This document shows, piece by piece, positions 8,467 to 17,109 of a stretch of DNA of 64,000 nucleotides. This stretch comes from Allobogoriella deserti (lineage in GTDB: Bacteria > Actinomycetota > Actinomycetes > Actinomycetales > Actinomycetaceae): NCBI RefSeq assembly GCF_042680605.1, contig NZ_JBHUEE010000001.1, forward strand, positions 718,782-782,781. The letters are read 5' to 3'. The position numbers and the translations under genes were made by a program. Position 1 is the stretch's first letter. Every line of letters starts with the position of its first letter. Under the pieces are notes generated by a model. That model was not told where the DNA came from, did not search any database, and worked only from the letters and a program-made list of their open reading frames with translations.

Positions 8467-8832
8467 GTGCAGCTCACGGCTCTACTCGACCAGATCAGCC
8501 AGGGATCATCAGTCTCCTGGCCCGCGACCCCGCCGGCGCTCACCCGCGACGGCGAGGCCGGTCGGGGAGTCCTGTCCACGCCGTCCTCTGTCGGTGCGGG
8601 GATCCCGTGCCAGACCGCCGAGGACAGCGACCTGTGGTTCGCGGAGCGCAGCGCCGATGTCGAGTTGGCCAAGGCGCTGTGCCGCGAGTGCCCTGTGCGC
8701 GAGGCCTGCCTGACCGGCGCCCTCGAAAGGGGCGAGCCGTGGGGAGTCTGGGGTGGCGAGGTCTTCGTCGACGGCGTCGTCGTTCCGCGCAAGCGGGGCC
8801 GCGGACGCCCGCGGAAGCATGACGCGGCCTGA
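8467..8832 (+). CDS. whiB7: Transcriptional regulator WhiB7 (WblC)
   Basis: A 121-aa [4Fe-4S] WhiB-like protein and master activator of intrinsic antibiotic resistance. Four cluster Cys are present: one in IPCQTAEDSDLWFA and three in ALCRECPVREACL. The turn EPWGVWGGE that contacts sigma-A follows. The C-terminal AT-hook RGRGRPRKH defines the WhiB7 subclass. The GTG at 8467 is preceded by AGGAG. The leader is unusually long and carries a promoter, uORF and attenuator, fitting induction by translation-blocking drugs. The N-terminal 55 residues are longer than in mycobacterial WhiB7. It adjoins uvrD2 and ends in a strong bidirectional terminator. Confidence 0.95.
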   Translation: MQLTALLDQISQGSSVSWPATPPALTRDGEAGRGVLSTPSSVGAGIPCQTAEDSDLWFAERSADVELAKALCRECPVREACLTGALERGEPWGVWGGEVFVDGVVVPRKRGRGRPRKHDAA

Positions 8833-8834
8833 GA

Positions 8835-8871
8835 GCACCGGCCGGCCGGAGGTTCTCCGGCCGGCCGGTGC
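8835..8871. terminator. Bidirectional terminator between whiB7 and the ThiF-like gene
   Basis: A perfect 16-bp inverted repeat (8835-8850 against 8856-8871) with a 5-nt loop starts only 2 bp after the whiB7 stop codon. The arms are rich in CCGG repeats. It lies between two convergent genes and can serve both; no long T-tract is present. Confidence 0.85.
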
Positions 8872-8878
8872 CACGCAC

Positions 8879-9994
8879 TCACACGGGCGCCGTCGGCCGG
8901 CTCGCCGGCTGCTCGGACGCGGAGCCGTGTGGGTCGGTCCGCGATCGACTGGCCGCCGCGTCCGCACCGGCGGCGCGCACCGGATCTGGTCCGCCGCATC
9001 CGCACTCCGGGTGAATCGTCCACTGCCGTAGCACCGGCAGCGGACTCAGCGGCCCGACCTCGAGGGTGGCGGCCTCCACGGCGACCTCGCGTCCGTCGAT
9101 CGCGGCGAGGGCCTGGTGTGCCGCGACCACTGCACCGATCTGCCCGAGTTGGCGTGCCGCCGCGGCCGGAGCAGCGCACCGCATCTGAGTGGCCACTGCC
9201 GGCCAGGCCGGGTCCGCCTCTGTTCGGTGCAGGTCCAAGCACCGCGTGCACGGCCCGCGTCCCGGCCGGACCAGCGGGCCGACCGCGATATCCACGTCAC
9301 CGATCACCACGGGCAGGTGCTCGAGGTCCTCGCGCAGCACGGGCACCAGCCGGACCGGGTCGGCCACCGCGGCGAAGACGGCGACCACGAGGTCGGGGCC
9401 GCGGCCCGGCTCCGCCTGCGTGCGCAGTCGCGGGTAGCTCGCCCGCAGCAGGGCACGGGCGCGCTCCGCCCGCGGCCGGCCGACGTCGATCGGTTCGTAT
9501 GGGCCGACGTCCGAGCGGCGCACCGGATGCTCGTCGTCGAGCAGCAGGGTGCCCACGCCCGCCTCCGAGAGGTGGGTGGCGATCCGCAGGCCGACGTGGT
9601 CCAGTCCGCAGACCCGGACGACGGCGTGGTCTCGCCCGGCGAGGAGGCCGGCGCCGTCGCCGCCGGGTAGCACCCGGGACCAGTAGGCCTCCTCGGGACC
9701 GAGCGCGCTACCGGTACGGCGAGAGCCGTGGTCGAGGACACCGGAGCGGTCGAGCAGGCCCAGCAGCTCACGGACACGGCCCGGCGCGACGCCGACGGTG
9801 TGCCCGAGGCGGGTCAGGTCTGCCTCGGTGGGAGCGAAGTCCGGGCCGTCGAGCAGGTCCAGCACCCGCTGCTCCCCGCGCGTGAGGTTCTCCAGAACGA
9901 CGGCGCAACGCGGGTCCACGCCGATCTGACTCTCACCCTCCCGGCGCCAGAGCACCGACAGTCCCGCTCGCAGCCGAATGGTCCGTGCGTCCAT
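8879..9994 (-). CDS. ThiF/E1-like adenylyltransferase-domain protein (TOMM cyclodehydratase-like)
   Basis: A 371-aa protein. The N-terminal ~85 residues resemble the winged-helix leader-binding region of azoline cyclodehydratase partners (QIGVDPRCAVVL, LLDLLDRSGVLD-like helices). The next part is a ThiF-like Rossmann domain: VVRVCGLDHVGLRIATHL, then GTLLLDDEHPVRRSDVG. Cys pairs CTRC and CGCG could bind zinc. The usual GxGxxG of E1 enzymes is degenerate, so ATP use is uncertain. No precursor peptide, dehydrogenase or YcaO gene is nearby. It lies with the conserved uvrD2-whiB7-DUF2342 block, which suggests a housekeeping rather than a natural-product role. The function is unknown. Confidence 0.65.
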   Translation of the reverse strand: MDARTIRLRAGLSVLWRREGESQIGVDPRCAVVLENLTRGEQRVLDLLDGPDFAPTEADLTRLGHTVGVAPGRVRELLGLLDRSGVLDHGSRRTGSALGPEEAYWSRVLPGGDGAGLLAGRDHAVVRVCGLDHVGLRIATHLSEAGVGTLLLDDEHPVRRSDVGPYEPIDVGRPRAERARALLRASYPRLRTQAEPGRGPDLVVAVFAAVADPVRLVPVLREDLEHLPVVIGDVDIAVGPLVRPGRGPCTRCLDLHRTEADPAWPAVATQMRCAAPAAAARQLGQIGAVVAAHQALAAIDGREVAVEAATLEVGPLSPLPVLRQWTIHPECGCGGPDPVRAAGADAAASRSRTDPHGSASEQPASRPTAPV

Positions 9995-10130
9995 CCTGCG
10001 GAGCGTGGCACGCGAGCACCCGGCGGCGCAGCGAGCGACCGGCCGCCTGTGGACAACCGGTCACCTCGGTGCCGGGCCGCCCGGCGCGCAGGGAACCAGG
10101 GAAGCCACGGCAGGGGCGCGGTCGGACGGG

Positions 10131-11624
10131 TCAGCCGCGGTCCTGGGGCCGGCCGGGGTCGGCGTCGTCGTCGGCGTCGGACTGCCGGTCGCCACCGTCC
10201 TCCTCCGATGGCGTGGTGTCCGTGTCCGCCTCCTGACCACCACCGAGCGTGCCGTCGAGCATGGCGGATAGCGCCGCGTCGACATCCTCCTCGGCGGCCC
10301 GGGCCTGAGCCCGGCCGGCGACGAAGCCGCTCGGGTCGTCGAGCTCCTCGGCGGTCGGCATGAGGTCGGGGTGCGACCACAGATCGTCACGTTCCGTCTG
10401 ACCGCGTTCCCGATCGAGCGCAGCCCACAGTGCCGCCGCCTCGCGCAGGCGGCGGGGACGCAGTTCCAGCCCGACCAGCGAGGCGAAGGTCTGCTCCGCC
10501 GGTCCACCGGTGGCACGCCGCCGGCTCAGCATCTCCTGCAGCGCGCCCGCCTGTGGCAGGTGCGCCGCGACGGCCTTGCCGGACACCTCCTGCACCCACC
10601 CCTCCACGAGCGCCAACGCCGTCTCGAGACGGAGCAGAGCGGCATCCTGGGCGGGGGAGCGCTCGAGGGCGAAGACTCCGCCGGAGAGGGCCTCACGCAG
10701 TTCGTCCGGACTCGTGGGGTCGATCCCGCGGACGGCCTCCTCCATCGCCTCCAGGTCGATGGTGATCTCCCGGGCGTAGGCCTCGACGGTGCCGAGCAGG
10801 TGTGCCCGCAGCCACGGGACGTGCGCGAAGAGCCGGGCGTGGGCCACCTCGCGGACGGCGAGGAACAGCCGGACCTCCTCCTCGTCGGCGTCCAGTCCGT
10901 CGGCGAACTCGGCGACGTTCGCCGGCACCAGGGCGGCCGTCCGGTCCTCGACCAACGGAAGTCCGGTGTCGGACGGCCCGAAGGCCTCACGGGCCAGCGT
11001 CCCGACCGCCTGGCCGACCTGCATGCCGAAGACGGCACTGCCGAGCTGCTTGAGCATGCCCTCCATCGGGCCGGTACCGGACATCATGGTGCGCAGCTCA
11101 GGCGGCAGGTGCTCTGCCTGGCTGCGCATGACGTCCGCCAGAGCTTCGGAGACCGACGTCGCGACCGGTTCCGACAGGTGCTTCCACGTCGGCAGCGTCC
11201 GTTCCACCCACTCCGCGCGGCTCCACGCCTCCTGATGCCCGCCGGCCGGGCCGAGATCGGTCACGGCGTCGAGCCACAGGTCGGCCACGGACAGCGCCTG
11301 GCGGATTCGGTCCGCCTCCGCGGCGGTCACGGTCGGATCGCCACCCGCGTGGGCGGACTGGCGCGCGAGATCGTGGGCCACCTGCCAGTTCACCGGGGCG
11401 CCGCCGCCGGAGGCGAGCAGTTGCTGCATCTGGCTGATCATGAGCATCAGCTGGTTGCGGTCGTTCGGCAGGCCGGCCGCCTGCGACATCGCCGCCGGGT
11501 CGATCCCTGAGGCGCGCATCGCGCGGATCGCCTCCTCGGCCGCGGGTCCGCCCATCATCGACCGGAGGAGCTCCTCCCAGCCGTCGGGCTCCTCGCCCTC
11601 GTTCCGGGCCGGTTCCTGACTCAT
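10131..11624 (-). CDS. DUF2342 zinc-dependent metalloprotease-like protein
   Basis: A 497-aa protein of the DUF2342 family (annotated elsewhere as zinc-dependent metalloprotease or coenzyme F420 biosynthesis-associated). Conserved-looking stretches include REVAHARLFAHVPWLRAHLL, with closely spaced His residues near residue 260, and a C-terminal DRERGQTERDDLWSHPDLMP. The last ~60 residues are acidic and low in complexity. No signal peptide is seen, so it is probably cytosolic. ATG 11624 has AGGAG six bases upstream. It is divergent from the PDZ/Lon-like protease at 11770, as in the matching M. tuberculosis region (Rv3195/Rv3194c). The catalytic activity is not proven for the family. Confidence 0.8.
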   Translation of the reverse strand: MSQEPARNEGEEPDGWEELLRSMMGGPAAEEAIRAMRASGIDPAAMSQAAGLPNDRNQLMLMISQMQQLLASGGGAPVNWQVAHDLARQSAHAGGDPTVTAAEADRIRQALSVADLWLDAVTDLGPAGGHQEAWSRAEWVERTLPTWKHLSEPVATSVSEALADVMRSQAEHLPPELRTMMSGTGPMEGMLKQLGSAVFGMQVGQAVGTLAREAFGPSDTGLPLVEDRTAALVPANVAEFADGLDADEEEVRLFLAVREVAHARLFAHVPWLRAHLLGTVEAYAREITIDLEAMEEAVRGIDPTSPDELREALSGGVFALERSPAQDAALLRLETALALVEGWVQEVSGKAVAAHLPQAGALQEMLSRRRATGGPAEQTFASLVGLELRPRRLREAAALWAALDRERGQTERDDLWSHPDLMPTAEELDDPSGFVAGRAQARAAEEDVDAALSAMLDGTLGGGQEADTDTTPSEEDGGDRQSDADDDADPGRPQDRG

Positions 11625-11769
11625 GGCGACTCCTGAAGGTGGTGGGACTCCACGGTAAACCGGTCGGCGCCGGACCAGCGCGCACCGGGGGCGTGAACGG
11701 TGCGCGGTTCGCTCTGGGCGCAGCCGGGCCCTCGCACGTCACCTGCTGCCGGTGGGGCATGATGGCCCG

Positions 11770-13014
11770 GTGCACGAGCAGGAACCCGAGCGCGGGTACG
11801 CGCCGCCCGGACCCGCGGCTGCCGGTTCCGGCGGTTCGCCACGGATGGGCAGGGGGGACGCCTCGGCGCAGCTGCGGCCCGACTCGCCTCCCGGCGAACC
11901 GGCCTTCGCCGGGCCGCAGCGGCCTGCCGAGGAGTGGGACCGGCCCGAGCGGGCGACGCCTCGCAGCCTGACCCTGGTCCTTGCCGGCGGCGTGCTCGCC
12001 CTGGCGTTGCTGCTGGTCATGCTCGTGCCGGTGCCGTATGCCGTGCAGAGTCCCGGACCCACGGTCGACACGCTCGGTGAGCACGAGGGCGAGCCGCTCA
12101 TCGAGGTCGACGGCGAGCGGACCTACCCCTCCGACGGTGAGCTACGCCTGACGACCGTCTCGGTCGCCGGTGGCCCCGGGCACCCGGTCGCCGCGTTCGA
12201 CGTCGTCGCCGGCTGGCTGGATCCGAACCGGCTGGTCCTCCCGGTCGAGGCCGTCTTCCCGGAGGACGCCACCGAGGACGAGCTGGATGAGCAGTCCACC
12301 CAGCAGATGACCTCCTCCCAGACGAACGCCACCGTCGCGGCACTCGAGGAGCTCGGTCACGACGTGCCGATGACCCTGACGGTCACGGGCGTCGCGGAGA
12401 ACTCCCCCTCGCGCGGGGTCATCGAGGGCGGCGACGTCGTCACCGCCGTGCGGCCCGAGGGCGGAGACCGCGTCCACGTCGAGGCCTACTCGGATCTCGC
12501 GGACGTGCTGGCCGAGACCGCGCCGGGGACCACGGTGACGGTCACGGTGCGCCGCGGGGGCGAGGACCTCGCCCTCGATGTCCAGACGATGGCGTCGCCG
12601 CAGCAGGACGGGTCGGTGCTGGGGGTCTTCCTCCAGCCCGACGTCGAGCTGCCGTTTCAGGTCGAGTTCGACATCGAGGACATCGGCGGGCCCAGTGCGG
12701 GGACGATGTTCGCACTCGGCATCGTCGACGTGCTCACCCCCGGAGATCTGACCGGTGGCGAACACGTCGCCGGGACCGGCACGGTAGACCTGGCCGGCCG
12801 GGTCGGACCGATCGGTGGCATCCAGCAGAAGCTCGTCGGTGCCCGCCGGGACGGCGCGGACTGGTTCCTCGCGCCGGCCGGGAACTGTGACGAGGTGCCC
12901 GGGCACGTCCCGGACGGCCTGCACGTGGTCCGGGTGGCCACCCTCGCCGAGGCACGGACCTCCGTCGAGGCGATCGGCGAGGGGAACGGACGTTCCCTGC
13001 CCACCTGCGGGTGA
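11770..13014 (+). CDS. PDZ-domain Lon-like (S16, YlbL-type) membrane serine protease
   Basis: A 414-aa protein: a Pro/Gly-rich cytoplasmic N-terminus of ~65 residues, one transmembrane helix (LTLVLAGGVLALALLLVMLV), a PDZ domain around SPSRGVIEGGDVVTAV, and a C-terminal Lon-type proteolytic domain. The catalytic Ser is in GGPSAGTMFAL and the catalytic Lys in GGIQQKLVGA. It cleaves membrane-associated substrates outside the cytoplasm; the target is unknown. GTG 11770 lies 6 nt after a CATGAT box (11758-11763), suggesting a leaderless start. The gene is part of the conserved DUF2342-PDZ-UPF0182 block. Confidence 0.9.
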   Translation: MHEQEPERGYAPPGPAAAGSGGSPRMGRGDASAQLRPDSPPGEPAFAGPQRPAEEWDRPERATPRSLTLVLAGGVLALALLLVMLVPVPYAVQSPGPTVDTLGEHEGEPLIEVDGERTYPSDGELRLTTVSVAGGPGHPVAAFDVVAGWLDPNRLVLPVEAVFPEDATEDELDEQSTQQMTSSQTNATVAALEELGHDVPMTLTVTGVAENSPSRGVIEGGDVVTAVRPEGGDRVHVEAYSDLADVLAETAPGTTVTVTVRRGGEDLALDVQTMASPQQDGSVLGVFLQPDVELPFQVEFDIEDIGGPSAGTMFALGIVDVLTPGDLTGGEHVAGTGTVDLAGRVGPIGGIQQKLVGARRDGADWFLAPAGNCDEVPGHVPDGLHVVRVATLAEARTSVEAIGEGNGRSLPTCG

Positions 13015-13025
13015 GGTGGGGCGGC

Positions 13026-13646
13026 TCAGCTCTCGGTCTGCAGCGTCGCCCGTAGGGCCGCCACCAGGCCAGGGACGGCGTCAGGTGACCCGCCGACGGC
13101 GTCGTCGTTGTCGTTGGCGCGGGTGCGCAGCGCACACCAGGACTCGCCGGTGCGCAGCACGCCGGCGGCCATACGGACGTCCTGCCGCTCCGGGTGCGCC
13201 ATCAGCGCGTCCAACGCCTCGTGCGGATCGTCTGGCAGACCCTGTTCGGCCTCCGGCGGGACGATGATTCGTTCGAGGACCACGGCGGCTCCGTCGACCT
13301 GTTCCGGCCAGCCGAGCTGGGCGAGCAGTTCCTCGACGGTCTCCGCCTGAGGGAGTCCGTCCTGCTCGATGCTCGTGAGGTGTTCCGGGTCCTCCTGCGC
13401 CACGGCCAGCGTGCCCTCGGGCAGTTCCTCGGCGAGTGCGGGCGTGGCGGCGACCGCGTCCGCCGTCCGGACGAGCGCGAACACGCCGATCGGCCCGTCC
13501 CACCCGCGAGCGGCCATGTGACGCTCGATGTCGCGGACCGCGTCGCGGAGGGCGAGCTGGCGCGGCGTCGGAGGGGCGGGCGAGGAGGCACCGGCCGCTG
13601 GGTCCGCCGGCACGTCGGATTCGAGCCTGTCAGCGCTATCCGTCAT
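13026..13646 (-). CDS. PPA1309 family protein
   Basis: A 206-aa soluble protein recognisable as PPA1309-like: QLALRDAVRDIERHMAARGWDG, FALVRTADAVA, and a C-terminal DVRMAAGVLRTGESWCALR. The family is restricted to actinobacteria and has no known function. No catalytic motif or membrane segment is visible. The ATG at 13646 has a CATCAT box six bases upstream and no clear ribosome-binding site. It converges on the PDZ protease and is divergent from the UPF0182 gene. This position between the two genes recurs in related genomes as far as I know the block. Confidence 0.75.
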   Translation of the reverse strand: MTDSADRLESDVPADPAAGASSPAPPTPRQLALRDAVRDIERHMAARGWDGPIGVFALVRTADAVAATPALAEELPEGTLAVAQEDPEHLTSIEQDGLPQAETVEELLAQLGWPEQVDGAAVVLERIIVPPEAEQGLPDDPHEALDALMAHPERQDVRMAAGVLRTGESWCALRTRANDNDDAVGGSPDAVPGLVAALRATLQTES

Positions 13647-13829
13647 ATCCCCATGATGACGCCTCGCGTGCGGACGGCCTGCCACCGGCATCTTTTGGGC
13701 ATATGGCGCCCGGATATGGGAACCTAGAGTCAGGTCGGTCCGTTGGCACGGGTGTCCGCGCGAGACGCGCTGCCGGGGCATCCGCCGGTTCGACATCCCG
13801 ATCGCACGAGAATCCAGAGGTGCTGCTCA

Positions 13830-16800
13830 GTGACGTTCGCATCCGTCCCCCGTCCGAGTCGGGAGGAGGGCGGGCCGCGCCGCCGCAGCCCGCTGATCCC
13901 GACCCTGGTCGTCCTCGCCGTCGTCGTCGCGATCGTCCTGGCGCTGGCGCAGGTCTGGACGGAGTTCCGGTGGTACGGCCAGCTCGGCTTCACCGACGTC
14001 CTGGTCCGTGAGTGGACGACGCGGGCGGCGCTGTTCGCCGTCGGCTTCCTCATCATGGGCGGGGCGATCTGGCTCAACCTGCACCTGGCGTACTCGCGCC
14101 GGGAGATCTATCCGCCGACGACGCCGGAGGAGCGCAACCTCGACCGGTACCGGGAGAGCATCGAGCCGTTGCGCCGCCTGATCATGATCGGCGGGCCCAT
14201 CGTGTTCGGCCTGTTCGCCGGCTCCTCGTTCAGCGGGATGTGGCGGCCGGTCCTCATCTGGCTCAACCAGGTGCCCTTCGGCGAGACGGACCCGCAGTTC
14301 GGGATGGACATCTCGTTCTTCGTCTTCTCGCTGCCGGTGATCCGGTCCGTCGTCTCCTTCCTCATGACGGTCGTGTTCCTCTCGGCCGTGGCGGCCCTGA
14401 TCACGCATTACCTCTACGGTGGCGTCTCCCTCGCTCCGCGCCAGCAGCGGGTCACCCGCCCGGCGCGGATCCACCTCTCCGTGCTCGCGGCGGTCTTCGT
14501 GGCGCTCATCGCGGTGAGCTACTTCCTCGACCGTTACTCGCTCCTGGTGGGGGAGAACGAGCGGTTCTCGGGCGCCTCGTACGCCGACATCAACGCGGTG
14601 CTGCCGGCGCGGACCATCCTCGCGGCGATCGCCGTGCTCGTCGTCGTGCTGTTCATCGTCACGGCGATCCGCGGGACCTGGCGTCTGCCGGCGGCGGGTA
14701 TCGCCGTGATGGTCGTCTCCGCGCTCGTGGTCGGAACCGCGTACCCCGCCGTGGTGCAGCGCTTCCAGGTGGACCCGAACGCCATCGAGGCCGAGAGCCC
14801 CTACATCCAGCGCAACATCGACGCCACACTGGCGGCCTACGACCTGGAAGACCTCGAGACCGAGACCTACTCGGCGACCACCGAGGCGGAACCCGGACAG
14901 CTGCGCGAGGACAGTCAGTCCACCGCGTCCATCCGGCTGCTCGACCCGAACATCGTCTCGCCGACGTTCAATCAGCTGCAACAGTCCCGGCAGTACTACA
15001 GCTTCGAGGACACCCTCAACGTCGACCGGTACGAGATCGACGGCGAGAAGCGCGACACCGTCATCGGTGTGCGCGAGCTGAACCTCGACGGCCTCGGCAA
15101 CGAGCAGCGCAGCTGGATCAACGACCACACCGTCTACACCCACGGCTTCGGCGTGGTCGCCGCCTACGGCAACCAGACCTCCGCGGACGGGCGGCCCTCC
15201 TTCTTCCAGCAGGGCATCCCGAGCACCGGGCAGCTCGGCGAGTACGAGCCGCGGGTCTACTTCGGGCAGAACATGCCAGCGTACTCGATCGTCGGAGCGC
15301 CCGAGGGCACGGAGCCATGGGAGCTCGACTACCCGGACGACCAGGCCGAGGACAGCTACATCCCGACGACGTACACCGGCGACGGCGGGCCGTCGATCGG
15401 CTCGTTCTTCGAGAAGATGCTCTACGCCCTGCGGTTCGGCGACATGCAGATCATGTTCTCCGACCGCGTGACGCCCGAGTCGCAGATCCTCTACGACCGT
15501 GACCCGCACACCCGCGTGGCGAAGGTGGCACCGTACCTGACGCTGGACCAGCGGGCCTACCCGGCCGTCGTGGACACCGACGACGACCCGGAGACCCCGA
15601 GCCGCATGGTGTGGATCATCGACGGGTACACCACCACCAACGACTACCCGTACTCGGCACGGGAGTCCCTCGAGGACGCGACGACCGACGCGCTGGTCGC
15701 GGAGAACGGCCAGGCGGCGACCGTCGGGGCCGAGCCCGAGCAGGTCAACTACATCCGCAACTCGGTCAAGGCCGTCGTCGACGCCTACAACGGTTCCGTG
15801 ACGCTCTACGAGTGGGACGAGGAGGACCCGGTCCTCGACGTCTGGCAGAACATCTTCCCGGAGCACATCACGCCGGCGTCGGAGATCAGCGGGGACCTCA
15901 TGAGCCACCTGCGCTACCCGGAGGACCTGTTCAAGGTCCAGCGGTCGCTGCTCTCGCGCTACCACGTGACCAACCCGGCGACGCTGTACTCCGGCTCCGA
16001 CGAGTGGCAGCTGCCGACGGAACCGGCCACGGGTAGCGGCGAACTCCAGCCGCCCTACTACCTCACGCTCCAGATGCCGGGGCAGGACGAGGCCAACTTC
16101 TCCCTCACCTCGAGCTACATCCCCGGTGGTCAGACGGACCGGAACATCCTCACCGGGTTCCTCGCCGTCGACTCCGAGACCGGCGACCAGGCGGGCGAGG
16201 TCCGCGAGGGCTACGGCCAGCTGCGGCTTCTGGAGCTGCCGTCGGACATCACGGTGCCGGGCCCGGGTCAGGTGCAGAACAACTTCAACGCCAACCCGCA
16301 GATCTCGACCGAGCTCAACATCCTCACCCGAGGGAACTCGCAGGTCCGGTTGGGCAACCTGTTGACTCTGCCGGTCGGCGGCGGCCTGCTCTACGTCCAG
16401 CCCGTCTACGTCCAGTCCGCGGCGGGTACCTCCTACCCGCTGCTGCGGCGGGTGCTCGTCTCCTTCGGTGAGGAGGTCGGCTTCGCGGCCTCGCTGGACG
16501 GCGCCCTCGACGCGGTGTTCGGCGGCGACTCCGGCGCCGAGACCGGCACCGGCGGTGAGGACGAGACCGGCGAGGGGGACCAGGGCGACGGCGGCCAGCA
16601 GCCGCCCACGGACGCTCAGCAGCGCCTGGACGAGGCGCTCGCGGCCGCGCAGGAGGCCATGTCCGACTCGCAGGAGGCGCTGGCCAACAACGACTGGAAC
16701 GCCTACGGCGAGGCGCAGGAGCGTCTGCAGTCGGCGGTCGAAGACGCGGTTGCCGCGCAGGAGGAGCTCGGGGGAGCCGCCGGTGAGGAGCCCGCGGCCG

Positions 16801-16853
16801 GCGAGGGCGACGCCGGCGCGGACGGAGCCCAGGGCGGCGACGGCGAGAACTGA
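13830..16853 (+). CDS. UPF0182 family large membrane protein
   Basis: A 1007-aa protein with seven or so transmembrane helices in the first ~310 residues (for example LIPTLVVLAVVVAIVLALA, TILAAIAVLVVVLFIV) and a large outside domain of ~600 residues rich in NTP-like turns and aromatic pairs. It ends in a highly acidic Gly/Glu/Gln tail containing a predicted coiled-coil (QRLDEALAAAQEAMSDSQEA). This matches UPF0182/COG1615, whose function is not established. The GTG at 13830 (VTFASVPRP) is preceded by AGAGG at about 9-10 nt. It closes the conserved block and is followed by a terminator and initiator tRNA. Confidence 0.88.
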   Translation: MTFASVPRPSREEGGPRRRSPLIPTLVVLAVVVAIVLALAQVWTEFRWYGQLGFTDVLVREWTTRAALFAVGFLIMGGAIWLNLHLAYSRREIYPPTTPEERNLDRYRESIEPLRRLIMIGGPIVFGLFAGSSFSGMWRPVLIWLNQVPFGETDPQFGMDISFFVFSLPVIRSVVSFLMTVVFLSAVAALITHYLYGGVSLAPRQQRVTRPARIHLSVLAAVFVALIAVSYFLDRYSLLVGENERFSGASYADINAVLPARTILAAIAVLVVVLFIVTAIRGTWRLPAAGIAVMVVSALVVGTAYPAVVQRFQVDPNAIEAESPYIQRNIDATLAAYDLEDLETETYSATTEAEPGQLREDSQSTASIRLLDPNIVSPTFNQLQQSRQYYSFEDTLNVDRYEIDGEKRDTVIGVRELNLDGLGNEQRSWINDHTVYTHGFGVVAAYGNQTSADGRPSFFQQGIPSTGQLGEYEPRVYFGQNMPAYSIVGAPEGTEPWELDYPDDQAEDSYIPTTYTGDGGPSIGSFFEKMLYALRFGDMQIMFSDRVTPESQILYDRDPHTRVAKVAPYLTLDQRAYPAVVDTDDDPETPSRMVWIIDGYTTTNDYPYSARESLEDATTDALVAENGQAATVGAEPEQVNYIRNSVKAVVDAYNGSVTLYEWDEEDPVLDVWQNIFPEHITPASEISGDLMSHLRYPEDLFKVQRSLLSRYHVTNPATLYSGSDEWQLPTEPATGSGELQPPYYLTLQMPGQDEANFSLTSSYIPGGQTDRNILTGFLAVDSETGDQAGEVREGYGQLRLLELPSDITVPGPGQVQNNFNANPQISTELNILTRGNSQVRLGNLLTLPVGGGLLYVQPVYVQSAAGTSYPLLRRVLVSFGEEVGFAASLDGALDAVFGGDSGAETGTGGEDETGEGDQGDGGQQPPTDAQQRLDEALAAAQEAMSDSQEALANNDWNAYGEAQERLQSAVEDAVAAQEELGGAAGEEPAAGEGDAGADGAQGGDGEN

Positions 16854-16860
16854 GGCCAGG

Positions 16861-16890
16861 GCGTGGGCTCGCCTGTGAGCGAGCCCACGC
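16861..16890 (+). terminator. Terminator after the UPF0182 gene
   Basis: Perfect 12-bp stem GCGTGGGCTCGC (16861-16872) with GCGAGCCCACGC (16879-16890) and a 6-nt loop, 7 bp past the stop codon. The T-tract is weak, as is common in high-GC actinobacteria. Confidence 0.8.
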
Positions 16891-16940
16891 TCCGGCGATT
16901 TGCTGCGGCGATCTCCGGAGACGTAACCTGGTCAGGCCGA

Positions 16941-17017
16941 CGCGGGGTGGAGCAGTTCGGTAGCTCGCCGGGCTCATAACCCGGAGGTCGCAGGTTCAAA
17001 TCCTGCCCCCGCTACCA
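16941..17017 (+). tRNA. Initiator tRNA-fMet (CAT)
   Basis: A 77-nt cloverleaf with encoded CCA. The anticodon loop is CTCATAA, flanked by a GGG/CCC-ended anticodon stem, the hallmark of initiator tRNAs. C1 is unpaired opposite T72, as expected for formyl-Met tRNA. D-loop and T-loop sequences (GGTTCAAATCC) are standard. It delivers fMet to the start codon. Confidence 0.98.
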
Positions 17018-17019
17018 AG

Positions 17020-17055
17020 CTCAGGCCCGGGGATCCACGGATCCCCGGGCCTGAG
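17020..17055 (+). terminator. Terminator of the tRNA-fMet transcript
   Basis: A perfect 17-bp inverted repeat (17020-17036 with 17039-17055) around a 2-nt spacer and containing GGATCC twice. It is followed by GTGTTTCT. It starts 2 nt after the tRNA CCA end. Confidence 0.9.
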
Positions 17056-17109
17056 GTGTTTCTGACGACCTCAGCGGTCGGCCGCCTACCTTCGCTGCCG
17101 TCGACTACC

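Noticed and set aside
13827..15965. A 712-codon open frame antisense to the UPF0182 gene
   Set aside because: High-GC DNA gives long frames on the other strand by codon bias; the sense protein has clear helices and family features and the antisense product is Arg/Val/Asp-rich low-complexity.
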